The notes under the pieces are model-generated. The model was not told the origin of the DNA, searched no databases, and saw nothing but the letters and a program-made list of their open reading frames with translations. A program made the translations under genes and the position numbers. Source: JAAFIP01 sp031367325 (lineage in GTDB: Bacteria > Pseudomonadota > Gammaproteobacteria > Burkholderiales > Burkholderiaceae_C). From it: a DNA stretch of 64,000 nt. This document shows, piece by piece, positions 44,801-51,672 of the stretch; within the stretch, counting starts at the first letter, position 1, and each line of letters starts with the position of its first letter. The stretch is from the NCBI GenBank assembly GCA_031367325.1, contig JANLPQ010000032.1, forward strand, positions 9,209 to 73,208, given 5' to 3'.

Positions 44801-44860
44801 CTGGTGAAACTGAAAACGCATACGGGGAATGCGTTAAAGCCTGTGTTAGCTAGGATATAA
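38858..44860 (+). CDS. Double-length UvrA-type excinuclease ABC subunit A paralogue
   Basis: A 2000-residue chain consisting of two UvrA units in tandem. UvrA is the damage-recognition ATPase of nucleotide excision repair; this double type is known in Burkholderiales and Xanthomonadales, with unknown specific role. Unit 1 spans about residues 1-1025 and unit 2 about 1045-2000. Walker A motifs begin near residues 33, 697, 1074 and 1678; four LSGGE(V/A)QR signatures and four DEP(S/T)xGLH Walker B segments match them. Zinc-finger Cys clusters are CTQCKGFG, CPTCGGSG, CPVCSTSY and CPGCEGQG, with partner pairs such as CQDCDGKR and CEVCHGAR. Three different repeats lie inside it in frame: 39583-39650, 41937-41984 and 43700-43782. 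Confidence 0.92.
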   Translation: MTQGSIRIRGARQHNLKNLDLDIRTGELTVVTGPSGSGKSSLVFDTLFAEGQRRYVETFSAYARQFMDRMDKPAVDRVDGVPPAIAIDQTNPVRSSRSTVGTMTEINDHLKLLFARLADLYDLQTALPVQHDTAETIYTQMLARAGAGELRVVLTFPVELPINTSAEEVAQWLSASGFTRVQAEREVATSLGTRKVLDVVADRFKLQTAEKVRVMEAIELALKRGSGRLMVYVMDEDGGPAAGPPQGGQAPMGGSAAHAVASVEAGSIWKFSTGLHCPESDIRYAQPTPSLFSFNSANGACTQCKGFGRVIGVDYGLVIPNDKLTLRAGAIKVMQTPAWQECQDDLMRHAESAGIPRDTPWNKLTPEQKHWVIDGNPSYKEGQWGKMWYGVKRFFAYLETKSYKMHIRVLLSKYRSYTTCPVCNGARLKTDALIWRVGSKQQADMVMLPAKRLMPMGVQWTRPQLEALPGLCLFDLMQLSIDKLRLFFDTLQAETKLDRASGDAAAKDGNAQALKLLLDEICTRLKYLCDVGIGYLTLDRQSRTLSGGEVQRINLTTALGTSLVNTLFVLDEPSIGLHPRDMDRITQAMLRLRDAGNTLVVVEHDPAVMLSADRVIDMGPGPGERGGDMVFDGTPDQLRDAPTLTGDYLGGRKQIGMGFKRLVSDNTPRLILEGVTEHNLKNVSIEIPLQRLVCVTGVSGSGKSSLIQDVLAPALMRHFGKATESPGAFDRLLGAEQLSDVVFVDQSPIGKTARSNPASYVGAWDAVREIFANAPLSKQRSYTASKFSFNGGDGRCPTCGGSGFEHVEMQFLSDVYLRCQDCDGKRYRPEILEVKVERHGQHVNVADVLNLTVSEAAKLFANDRDVIRALQPIVDVGLEYVKLGQPVPTLSGGEAQRLKLAGYLADAAKSATSSRQTLANKGTLFLFDEPTTGLHFEDISKLMRALRKLMDVGHSLLIIEHNLDVIRSSDWLIDLGPEGGDAGGEVCAVGTPDEVKLHPTSHTGLALRDYDAAMGLGGNEVREKTKTLLKSELPEQVIRRPMAENSIEIVNAKEHNLKSLSVNIPRGKFSVVTGVSGSGKSTLAFDILFNEGQRRYLESLNAYARSIVQPAGRPEVDAVYGIPPTVAIEQRLSRGGRKSTVGTTTEVWHFLRLLYVKLGTQHCIHDDAAVQPQTPESIAAQLMKTYRGQHIGLLAPLVINRKGVYTELADWARPRGYTHLRVDGNFLPTTNFPRIDRFKEHTIELPVADMLVSPDNEGLLRSHLARALEHGKGVVHILGPLDELRSAMEQQGTAAHTTAHIGKLQVFSTKRACPVCSTSYNELDPRLFSYNSKHGWCKDCVGTGVKLTKEQRKAFDDSVQDDDNKGREQSFAEPEVDDVTDAACATCHGTRLNATARAVKFHGVGITDIAQLSVRDVRAWVQGLKLAGRDGEIARDLVPEIQSRLEFLEEVGLNYLTLDRGAPTLSGGEAQRIRLAAQLGSNLQGVCYVLDEPTIGLHPRDNQVLLKALKSLSDKGNTLVVVEHDEDTIRRADHIIDIGPGAGKRGGRLVAEGTVADISKVADSATGRYLLHAIKHPLSLRRNVNSAASVLPEYKSSFVPKPEKVKKSKTKLVAEMGSDPNSGHGLNGRNDVITKLGSDPISAANSGQQHLRVTGAQLHNLQNVTVDVPLHRLVAITGVSGSGKSTLARDVLLSNVYAAVTAKGIGREAGNRAAAFTTWTGCAQIEGWQQIDRVLEVDQTPIGKTPRSCPATYIGFWDVIRKLFAETLEAKARGYQPARFSFNTGEGRCPGCEGQGMRTIEMSFLPDVKVPCEVCHGARFNPETLAVSWRGKSIGDVLQMEVDEAVDFFATMPNISHPLQLLKDVGLGYLTLGQPSPTLSGGEAQRIKLVTELSKVRDDITRRGQKAPHTLYVLDEPTVGLHMADVEKLIHVLHRLVNGGHSVVVIEHDLDVIAEADWVIDLGPEGGKEGGKIVAQCTPEQLVKLKTHTGNALKPVLARI
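39583..39650 (+). repeat. Coding GC-rich repeat (GGSAP type), copy in uvrA paralogue
   Basis: About 68 bp, translated GPPQGGQAPMGGSAAHAVAS, very similar to the liuD copy. It interrupts the unit 1 UvrB-interaction/insertion region between MDEDG and SIWKFSTG. Confidence 0.9.
41937..41984 (+). repeat. Dispersed hairpin repeat, copy 10 (diverged, inside uvrA paralogue)
   Basis: Diverged forward copy: CTATTAAAATCAGAGCTGCCTG then AGCAGGTTATACGGC. It encodes part of the linker joining the two UvrA units (KTLLKSELPEQVIRRP). Confidence 0.6.
43700..43782. repeat. Inverted GGGGTCAGA-type repeat inside the uvrA paralogue
   Basis: GAAATGGGGTCAGATCCCAATT at 43700 and its near reverse complement at 43759-43782 flank a 36-base spacer. 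ATTCAGGACA occurs just after the left arm and again at 43791-43800. The arm sequence resembles REP-type repeats widespread in proteobacteria. Translated as MGSDPNSG...KLGSDPISA, in frame before the last Walker A domain. Confidence 0.75.
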
Positions 44861-44861
44861 A

Positions 44862-44925
44862 AACTATGAAAATAATAGCTGTCTAAGCAGTAAATACATG
44901 GACTACCGGCCTATTTTATAGAAAA
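44862..44925 (+). repeat. Dispersed hairpin repeat, copy 11 (intergenic)
   Basis: Variant copy with AATAGCTGTCTAAGCAG and the right part GGACTACCGGCCTATTTTATAGAAAA, filling the uvrA-BRO convergent gap. The same right part recurs in the copies at 46069 and 58484. Confidence 0.75.
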
Positions 44926-45858
44926 CTACCTGTTTCTAGTCTTTTTTTTCGGTGCTGAGTTGACAGGCGTTGTGTCAGCTTGCACCGCAGGTGGAGTGAT
45001 CATCGTGAGATCATCCGCGGCCGCTATTGACAGGTAGTTAGCGCGACTTACCACAGAGGCGCCAGTTTTGGCTTCTAGCGCTTTGCGGGCGTTGCCAGCA
45101 ATCTTGCCGCCTTCTTTCGCTGTGCTGCGGTTTTCTACAAAGCCCAGCGCATCGCTGCGGCGCGCTATCTCGGTGGTGCTGGCTTCACCCAGCATGGTGA
45201 AGATCAGTTCCAAATCCGTCATATGGTCGCGCAGGTTGTTGCCTGTTTTCACCACGCCCAGGCCCTTGTGCAGGCTGTGCTCGCCCGGTGTGAGGCCAAA
45301 CGTGGCGCGGGCAATCTCGGCGGTGAGGATGGAATACTCTTTACCTTCTGCCACGCCACGCGCTTTCCACTCGTCCGTCAACTCGCCGCGTATCGAGATA
45401 GACCGCAGCCGCTTTTCAATCCACGCCTGCGGATAGCCCTTGGCTTGGTACAGCTCGCGGGCGCGGGCACTAGCCAATTCAGGATTTTCGATCTCTTTGA
45501 CGCGCTCATAGCCCACCTGCGCCAGCCAGCGTTTAAACGGCTCGGCCTTGGGTGAGGGGATGGACTGGATGATGCGAAACAGGCCTTCGGTGTTGGCGCA
45601 GTTCGTATCACGTAGCTTGCCGTCGGGTGCCTGCAAAGGAAGGGGGGTACAAGTTGTACCCCAGTTAGCATCCAGCGCCGCGTCTCGGTTACGCATTTTT
45701 TTGACGTATTGCCTGGGGTCAGCTGAATCAGTCAACACCACGATCACATCGGCCAATGCAAACCACCACTCTTCGTTATGCCAAACACGGCGAATGGTCG
45801 TTGCCTGAAAAACAGCAATATGATTTGCCGGGTCGGTGCTGCTGGACGGTTTTGTCAT
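44926..45858 (-). CDS. BRO-N domain protein
   Basis: Probable DNA-binding protein with an N-terminal BRO domain of the kind found in phages, baculoviruses and their relics; 310 residues from the ATG at 45858. The domain begins at AVFQATTIRRVWHNEEWWFALADVI, in three parts: VFQATTIRRVW, the WWFALADVI core, and GLFRIIQSIPSPKAEPFKRWL. The middle segment (LTAEIARATFGLTPGEHSLHKGL) and TKEGGKIAGNARK-like C-terminal part resemble the DinD-type damage-inducible proteins that share this fold. A basic tail KKKTRNR ends the protein. Phage or mobile-island origin is likely. Its upstream region has an 11-bp inverted repeat. Confidence 0.82.
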   Translation of the reverse strand: MTKPSSSTDPANHIAVFQATTIRRVWHNEEWWFALADVIVVLTDSADPRQYVKKMRNRDAALDANWGTTCTPLPLQAPDGKLRDTNCANTEGLFRIIQSIPSPKAEPFKRWLAQVGYERVKEIENPELASARARELYQAKGYPQAWIEKRLRSISIRGELTDEWKARGVAEGKEYSILTAEIARATFGLTPGEHSLHKGLGVVKTGNNLRDHMTDLELIFTMLGEASTTEIARRSDALGFVENRSTAKEGGKIAGNARKALEAKTGASVVSRANYLSIAAADDLTMITPPAVQADTTPVNSAPKKKTRNR

Positions 45859-45937
45859 GGTGTTCAAATTGTACTAAGTAGCTGTTTTTTTGTACAGTTA
45901 TTTATCGAGGCATTTCAACCTAAAACACTACGTACAA

Positions 45938-45966
45938 CTTTAACTAAGAAACAACCTTAGTTAAAG
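45938..45966. promoter_or_regulatory. 11-bp inverted repeat upstream of the BRO gene
   Basis: CTTTAACTAAG, seven-base spacer, then CTTAGTTAAAG: perfect arms. A further CTTTAACTA lies at 45979-45987. The sites are in the 310-base gap between the BRO gene and the hydrolase and could be an operator; there is no T-tract. The gap otherwise holds only a dispersed repeat at 46069-46128. Confidence 0.5.
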
Positions 45967-46068
45967 GAAACAGATTTTCTTTAACTAACGGGCACAGCAG
46001 TTGCAGCTGAAAACGAATACCTATCCGTAAGCTTAATCCTATGCTTGCGGGTGCATTGAGGTCAAAAT

Positions 46069-46128
46069 GCTACATAAATAATAGCTGATTAAGCATTAAA
46101 AACTTGGACTATCAGCTTATTTAATGAT
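46069..46128 (+). repeat. Dispersed hairpin repeat, copy 12 (intergenic)
   Basis: AATAGCTGATTAAGCA with the right part TTGGACTATCAGCTTATTTAATGA; belongs to the same subtype as the copies at 44862 and 58484. Confidence 0.7.
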
Positions 46129-46168
46129 TTTTTGGTACATCCAGTCAATACATGACTTGCCAACACGC

Positions 46169-47023
46169 TTACGCCCTCAACACCAACCCACTAGCCAGCT
46201 TATGCAGCCGCGACCACGGCGCGGCCAGGTCTTCTAGCACGCTAAAGTGGTTGCGCTGTGGGATGGTCTCGCACACCGGCACGGTGGTTTTGCCCCATGC
46301 GGTTTGGATCAAACGGTTGTGTCGCACAAACTCGGCGCTCTCGTCTGCGCCCACCAGCGTATACAACTTGCCTTGGCGTGGGCGGGGCATCCAGGCGGGG
46401 CTAGCTAAGCGCACCTGCTCGGGCGTGAGGCGCAGCGAGTCTTTGAGAAAAGGTGTGTGCATCACAGGCTCCAGGTCGTACAGGCCCGAGACGGACAGCG
46501 CGTTTTTTACCAAGTCCGCAGGCAAATCCTTGGCATACGTGCTCCACTGGCAGGCCAGCAGCATGGCCGCCAAATGCCCGCCTGCCGAATGGCCCACCAC
46601 CGTAATGCGGCGCGGGTCGCCACCGTACTGGCTGATGTTGCGGTGCGTCCAGGCCAGCGCGCTCACCATCTGCATCACAATCTGCGGCAGCGTCACGGCC
46701 GGGCACAACGCATAGTTAGGCACCACCACGCACGCGCCTTGGTTGACAAAAGCTGGGGCAATAAATGAGTGCTGAGCCTTGTCTAGCGATCGCCAGTAAC
46801 CGCCGTGGATAAATACCATCACCGGCGCGCCTGGATTACTGCTGGGAAACACGTCCAGCTTCTCCAGCGCACTCGGCCCATACGGAATATCAGTCAAACA
46901 AGCCACCGCATCCCGCGCATGCTCCGATGCCTGCGCCCACTGGCTGAAATGCTGCGCATGGTCTGGCACCAAGGCGCGGTTGTTGTACATGCGGTCTAGG
47001 TATTGGGGGGTGAGGATGGACAT
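46169..47023 (-). CDS. Alpha/beta hydrolase, arylformamidase-like
   Basis: Serine hydrolase of the hormone-sensitive lipase/kynurenine formamidase group, 284 residues, cytoplasmic. The oxyanion motif is FIHGGYWRSLDK near residue 72; the nucleophile elbow is VVGHSAGGHLAAML; the late acid and His are in LVGADESAEF and RNHFSVLEDL. The N terminus LTPQYLDRMYNNRALVPDH is typical of the arylformamidase-like branch. No other tryptophan-catabolism genes are nearby, so the substrate stays open. It is divergent from the ABC-3C operon. Confidence 0.85.
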   Translation of the reverse strand: MSILTPQYLDRMYNNRALVPDHAQHFSQWAQASEHARDAVACLTDIPYGPSALEKLDVFPSSNPGAPVMVFIHGGYWRSLDKAQHSFIAPAFVNQGACVVVPNYALCPAVTLPQIVMQMVSALAWTHRNISQYGGDPRRITVVGHSAGGHLAAMLLACQWSTYAKDLPADLVKNALSVSGLYDLEPVMHTPFLKDSLRLTPEQVRLASPAWMPRPRQGKLYTLVGADESAEFVRHNRLIQTAWGKTTVPVCETIPQRNHFSVLEDLAAPWSRLHKLASGLVLRA

Positions 47024-47313
47024 GGGTGGATTGTTTGGATGAAATTTTAGTTGGCTATCGTGGCATAAATGACAGAATTCGTTGCTTGCTCAGTCGGGAC
47101 TCAATATTAATTCCGAATGCTGTATGCTCACCGAAACCGGAGCAGTAGGCTGGACAAACACCAGGCGCATGCTGATAACAGATAAGTAGACCGAATTTGC
47201 CAACGCGGTTAAAGCTAAAAAATCTATCAATGCCAAATTAATAGCAAAAATTTATGGAATATAAAGTCACTAATTTATATGCCTAGACGGGGCAAGTCCA
47301 TAGGCGAGTTTGC
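47024..47313. other. AT-rich gap before the ABC-3C operon
   Basis: The 290 bases contain no credible gene and no member of the repeat families. Base composition becomes AT-richer from about 47.2 kb onward, which suggests that one edge of an acquired segment lies here. No clear attachment site was seen. Confidence 0.45.
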
Positions 47314-48501
47314 TTGGAGATCAAAATAAAAACACTGAACACCATACATGACATCCCTCCGCGAGAAACGATCGGTCGGGAGACGATTCTTCGTTTCAGT
47401 ATGCAGTTCCAAGCAGCAGCTTATGCCGCCCTTGAAATACTGACCGGGAAAGACGTAGACCGTGTTTACTGCGATTACCACGATGATTTTGTGGTTCGTA
47501 GAACTGTTGACGGCTGCGCGGAGTATCATTTTTTTCAAGTTAAAACAAAGAAAAAAATGAACTATCAGTGGGGCCTGCGCGATGTGTTTTCGTTAAAGAA
47601 GAAAAGTCAGGATTCAGACGCAGAAAGTCTCGCCAAAATACGTGACAGCTTTGCAGGGAAGCTCTTTGTGCATTCGATTGAATTCCAAGACGCTTGTCGC
47701 GAAATAAGTATCCTTTCGAATGTCCATTTTCATGACGATGTAGTCTCGGCAGTAGCTGAGTTAGGCACAAACGGGATCACTTCCAAGTCCATCACCTTTC
47801 TTCTTGAAAAATTCACCGAGATTTTCAAACCGCAGAGCAATCTAACCTTAGACGATGTCAAGAAGATTGCGGGCAAGTTAACCCTCCTCCCGGCCGTGAC
47901 TTACATTGGTGATGATCCTGAAATATTCGTGAGTGCAGCACGTAGGCAAATATATAAGCACAGCGAAATTGATCTAACACAGCAGGAAGTTGACGACATT
48001 GCAAACAGCCTGGTAATGCTGGTAATGAATAAATCATACTCGCGACTTGAAAATATCACCCCGACTGATCTTGAGGGAGTGACCGCCATTTGTCTTGAAG
48101 ATCTGTTAAGCGTATTAAGCATATCAACCGAAGTGTATAGAAATCTGCTTGCTGGTGAGGACGAAAACGCAATAAAGACCGCGTCTATTCTCCAGCGTCA
48201 ACTAAAGGCAGCCGGGGCTACCGATTCAATGATAGAGCTGTGCTCTCGACTGAAGGTCAAGTGGGATATTTGGCTCCGAAAGGCTAGGCACATATACACT
48301 GAACTTGATTTGACGCTTCTCCTTGACGGTGTTGATTCAGTCTGCGTCAGTTGGCTTCGCGAGGGCGGAGAAATTGCTAGGCTTCGGGAAAAAATTGAAT
48401 CATTACATGCAGAGTCGAAGATGCAAAAATTCTCGGGGCTGGATGTCGAGCTTCTATTTGGTGGTATTAATGCCTCTTTAGTTCGGAGGGCTACAAAGTG
48501 A
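47314..48501 (+). CDS. ABC-3C system effector: DUF4297-type PD-(D/E)XK nuclease
   Basis: Probable effector nuclease of an ABC-three-component conflict system, 395 residues. The N-terminal domain resembles DUF4297 (as in the Cap4 nuclease): FQAAAYAALEIL near residues 32-43, then YHDDFVV with Asp57/Asp58, and EYHFFQVKTKK with Gln75 and Lys77 as the PD-(D/E)XK core. The remainder is helical, with no known motif, and probably contacts the partner proteins. The TTG at 47314 is the first possible start after an in-frame stop, with AGGCGAG at a suitable distance. The next gene begins within the stop codon region (four-base overlap). Composition differs from the neighbours, indicating horizontal transfer. 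Confidence 0.78.
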   Translation: MEIKIKTLNTIHDIPPRETIGRETILRFSMQFQAAAYAALEILTGKDVDRVYCDYHDDFVVRRTVDGCAEYHFFQVKTKKKMNYQWGLRDVFSLKKKSQDSDAESLAKIRDSFAGKLFVHSIEFQDACREISILSNVHFHDDVVSAVAELGTNGITSKSITFLLEKFTEIFKPQSNLTLDDVKKIAGKLTLLPAVTYIGDDPEIFVSAARRQIYKHSEIDLTQQEVDDIANSLVMLVMNKSYSRLENITPTDLEGVTAICLEDLLSVLSISTEVYRNLLAGEDENAIKTASILQRQLKAAGATDSMIELCSRLKVKWDIWLRKARHIYTELDLTLLLDGVDSVCVSWLREGGEIARLREKIESLHAESKMQKFSGLDVELLFGGINASLVRRATK

Positions 48502-48977
48502 ATCTACATGAGTTTTTTGAAGAAGCTGCAGAGCTTCAACTAAAGGTGTCGCTTCCTGAAGCGCGCGAACCTATCCCTCATGCACTTAGCAATGAAGCGC
48601 TATTTCAACTGCCCCTTTTGGCGATGGTGATACTTTCGATGTCGAAGGGAAAGTCAAAGCCAGAACTCCCTGAAATTGGCCAGCTCGTTGGGGAGTGCCT
48701 TGAGAGAACTGTCGCTGGTTTCAAAGGGTCGTCCCAGGATATCGGATGGTCTGCTAATTTGCGGATTCGGACCATAAAGGCATTGACGTTTCTTGAGGCA
48801 ACTGGCCTAGCAGAGGTTGAGGCAAGGACTAAGCTCATAAATGCTACGGATATGGGGCGGCAGGTGTATGACCGAGCCGTAGAAGATGAAGGTTACTTAT
48901 CTTATGCACTTCAAACCGTAGAGCGGAGTTATCTGAATATTCGCGCCGAAACAAAGATAAAGGGAGAGGTAAATTGA
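48498..48977 (+). CDS. ABC-3C system middle component
   Basis: 159 residues, GTG start overlapping the preceding stop by four bases and its own stop overlapping the ATPase start by four bases, so the three genes are translationally coupled. The segment RTIKALTFLEATGLAEV near residues 91-107 followed by a short wing (INATDMGRQVYDRA) looks like a winged-helix fold. This size, position and fold fit the 'middle component' of ABC-3C systems. No enzymatic motif is present; a bridging role between effector and ATPase is inference. Confidence 0.7.
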   Translation: MNLHEFFEEAAELQLKVSLPEAREPIPHALSNEALFQLPLLAMVILSMSKGKSKPELPEIGQLVGECLERTVAGFKGSSQDIGWSANLRIRTIKALTFLEATGLAEVEARTKLINATDMGRQVYDRAVEDEGYLSYALQTVERSYLNIRAETKIKGEVN

Positions 48978-50737
48978 GGCTAATTTCACTTAAGTTGGAT
49001 GCGCAAGGGCTCAATGGTTGGGAAAGTCCAATACTTCACTTCGGAAGGCGTACCACTTTAATTTTCGCCGAGAACGGAAGTGGGAAAACGCCTATCATCC
49101 AAGCGATTGCATTCTGTCTTGGGTTCCCTGTCAAGTTTCGCGAAGACATAAATGGGAAGTGTTCTGCCGCCAACTTGGTCATGGAACACGAAGGAAGCCT
49201 CATAGAGATTCGTCGATTGATTGGACGGGAGTTTCACTCGCAAGTACGCACGGCGACCGGGACAGTAGAGTTTTTTTCTGAAAGTGATTTCTCGTCCGCG
49301 CTGTTTAAGATTCTTGGCCTTATGGCACCGACTTTGGTCTCTACGAATAAGCAGGCCACCCAGCCATATATCGCCACTGTATTGCCCCTCTTTTACCTCA
49401 ATCAGGGTGATGGTTACGCTGCCGCATATAAATCCCCTGCGGCATTCATCACTGACCAGTTTGTCGAAATGGTTCGATTCATATTTGGTCTCAATCCGAA
49501 GCACTCCTACCAAGTAAAAAAAGACATCCTTGCTGAAAAGGATGCACTTGACGCGGCACATAGGAAAATAGTCGCTCAACAGAAAGTGATCCTTGATCTT
49601 TCGCGGACGGTTAATGATTCGCAGGAAAATAAAATAGTGCTGAGTCGCCTCTCTGGGTCATTGACTGCCCAGATTGATGGGTTACGGGAGACGGTTGATG
49701 CCCAAGGCTCTGCTAACTCTGCCCTAACAGATATATTGCGCACAAAGGAAATTAAAATTAGAGAAGTCCAAGCTGAAATTGATGAGCTACGGAGTAGGGT
49801 AGACGGTATAGATTCGATTCGGTCTGAAATCGAAGGGGAGATTGCAACGCTTGGCCTGAACGAAGAGTCACGCAGGATATTTATTTCGTTCCAGGAAATT
49901 TGCAGTGCACCAAATTGCGGGTTATTTGTTGGAAGTTCAGAATCGTATGGAAAGAATCTGCTTTATCTGAAGGATCAATTGAAGGATTTGCAGCGTAATG
50001 CAGATAGAGCCGAGATACGGTTGGACAGTCTGAAGCATGATCTCGAAGAGCAAAAAACTGAGCGTGCGCTGATCGTGTCGAAACTCAAAGTTCCGCTCAG
50101 TGGATATGGCGTCGATCAACTCATTACGGCAGTACAAGCGCTAACTAAACAGCTTGTCGAAACAGAGAGTAGTCGAGGTGCGATTGAAGCGCTTCAAGCA
50201 GAAAGAGCAAAATTCCTCCGTTTTGAAGAAGACCGCACGCGAATTCAAGAGCGAATCGAACGACTATCGAACAACCACAATTCAGACCTCGAGTTCAACA
50301 AGCTCAGGGCTCGTCTGCGAGAGCTCGCTGTGAAATGGATGGACATCCTAGAAACTCCCAATGTTTCACGAGCGATTGACATTGACCTAGAGCTACGGTT
50401 TAAATTTGGCAACGAATCACTGGAGGTTTTTTCAGGTAGCACCAAAATACGACTTGTGTTGGCAATACATGCGGCATTGTTCGAGGAGTATCTTTCCAAC
50501 GATACACGTCCATTTCGTTTCATCATTCTTGATACGCCTAAACAGCAAGAAATACACACCAGCGATTTAGCTAAGTATTTGCATCAGCTAGAAGAGTTGT
50601 GTACCGCTAAAAATGCGCAGATGCTTCTCTCCTCTACAGAGTACCGACACCCAACGACGGATGATGATTCAGAATGGTTGCCCCAATATCCTGGCGAGAA
50701 GCATCAGATGTATCTTGGAATGCCAGAGAAGAGCTAG
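48974..50737 (+). CDS. ABC-3C system SMC-like ABC ATPase
   Basis: 587-residue ATPase with a split ABC head. Walker A is AENGSGKT at residues 32-39. Residues about 180-450 form a coiled coil broken by a possible zinc-hook-like turn with Cys310 and Cys315 (CSAPNC). The C-terminal head has a signature-like FSGSTKIRLVLAIHAAL at residues 486-502 and Walker B FIILDTPKQQ with Asp520. The usual Glu after Walker B is not present in its standard form, which could mean slow hydrolysis and a sensor role. TTG start in a four-base overlap with the middle component. It is similar to the RecF/SMC-type ATPases of ABC-3C systems. Confidence 0.8.
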   Translation: MRLISLKLDAQGLNGWESPILHFGRRTTLIFAENGSGKTPIIQAIAFCLGFPVKFREDINGKCSAANLVMEHEGSLIEIRRLIGREFHSQVRTATGTVEFFSESDFSSALFKILGLMAPTLVSTNKQATQPYIATVLPLFYLNQGDGYAAAYKSPAAFITDQFVEMVRFIFGLNPKHSYQVKKDILAEKDALDAAHRKIVAQQKVILDLSRTVNDSQENKIVLSRLSGSLTAQIDGLRETVDAQGSANSALTDILRTKEIKIREVQAEIDELRSRVDGIDSIRSEIEGEIATLGLNEESRRIFISFQEICSAPNCGLFVGSSESYGKNLLYLKDQLKDLQRNADRAEIRLDSLKHDLEEQKTERALIVSKLKVPLSGYGVDQLITAVQALTKQLVETESSRGAIEALQAERAKFLRFEEDRTRIQERIERLSNNHNSDLEFNKLRARLRELAVKWMDILETPNVSRAIDIDLELRFKFGNESLEVFSGSTKIRLVLAIHAALFEEYLSNDTRPFRFIILDTPKQQEIHTSDLAKYLHQLEELCTAKNAQMLLSSTEYRHPTTDDDSEWLPQYPGEKHQMYLGMPEKS

Positions 50738-50752
50738 CTAAATTAGCTTTTA

Positions 50753-51142
50753 CTAGGCTAGTAGTTGTTTGCTTTTTACAGCTACCCAATCCTCAACCTG
50801 TAGCCCCGGAACCTGCTCAAAATGCCGCGTATTTTCGGTCACCAAAATCAGGTTGTCTGCCAGCGCGTGGGCGGCAATTAAAGTGTCCATGTCACCTATG
50901 GGCAGGTCTTGTCTCTTGAACTTCACTTTGATGTCGCCGTAGTGGTCGGCGGCGGTGTTTGTCCATACCAGGTTGGGCAGTCTGACTAGAAAATGGTCAA
51001 TAAAGCTGCGTCGTTTGTCATCCGCCTGCATGCCCGCTTGGCCAAATCGTAGTTCGGCGCGTGTGAGTGCAGATATGGCGATAGTATGGTGTTTCAGCGC
51101 ATCGTTGACGATGTTGGTATTTAACAAATATCGCAGGGTCAT
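50753..51142 (-). pseudogene. Degraded VapC-type PIN-domain toxin
   Basis: 129 residues with recognisable PIN-domain parts: AELRFG, PIGDMDTLIAAHAL and LVTENTRHFEQVPGL. Two defects are visible. The first catalytic Asp of the LLDTN motif is Asn8 (LLNTN), and the interval between this motif and the Glu of AELRFG (Glu30) is about 18 residues shorter than normal, removing most of the first helical segment. The frame is open, so a protein may still be made, but ribonuclease activity is unlikely. It overlaps nothing and follows the antitoxin remnant by 12 bases. Confidence 0.75.
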
Positions 51143-51154
51143 GACGGCCAGTCT

Positions 51155-51421
51155 TCAAAGGGACCGGTCTTCAAAAGGGCTGGGGCGGGGTGCATCATCA
51201 CGCGGCGGTATAAATTCATCCGTCTGAGGCAGGGCCTTCAATTCTGCGAAAAACGCCTCTAGCGCATCTGGCGCGGGTTTAGGTTTGAGGGTGATCTCTC
51301 CTGTGCCTTCGTCCTTGCTAATCCAAACTTCACGCGCATCCACCCGAAACGCCTTGGGCAAGCGAATGGCTTGGCTGTTGCCTGTGGTAAAGACTTTGGC
51401 GGTGGCGAGTATGGCAGGCTC
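51155..51421 (-). pseudogene. VapB/AbrB-type antitoxin lacking a normal start codon
   Basis: The frame encodes a swapped-hairpin AbrB domain, VFTTGNSQAIRLPKAFRV, and an acidic C-terminal tail. Upstream of VFTTG the usual MATAK reads ILATAK: at the expected start there is no ATG, GTG or TTG, and a stop codon precedes by ten codons. The only standard in-frame start, TTG at 51361, would cut the DNA-binding domain in half. This, with the damaged toxin, indicates a decaying vapBC pair. Confidence 0.7.
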
Positions 51422-51600
51422 CTATGTATATATGAAAACGTATGTATTTAAACTTGCTACTGAATTTTTGTTATTGGCGTTTTAAGTGCCTTGACGTGTG
51501 GCGAAACACCACGGTTTCAATGGTGGGCAGTCCATTGGGGTACGAGGGGTGCCCCAGTGCAAGTTTCAACGTTGGAAAGCACTTTTTAAGACTTAAAAGG

Positions 51601-51651
51601 GCTAGTAACCCAAGCAAATCCTGCTCAAGCAGCTATTGAATAAATAGTAAC
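51601..51651 (-). repeat. Dispersed hairpin repeat, copy 13 (intergenic)
   Basis: Reverse copy with GTAACCCAAGCAAATCCTGC and the CTCAAGCAGCTATTG core, between the vapB remnant and the HAD gene. The rest of this 250-base gap holds nothing recognisable. Confidence 0.85.
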
Positions 51652-51672
51652 TACCAGCAAAGTATACACAAC

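Noticed and set aside
51442..51639. 65-codon frame in the gap after the vapB remnant
   Set aside because: It ends inside a dispersed repeat, has no ribosome binding site and gives low-quality translation.
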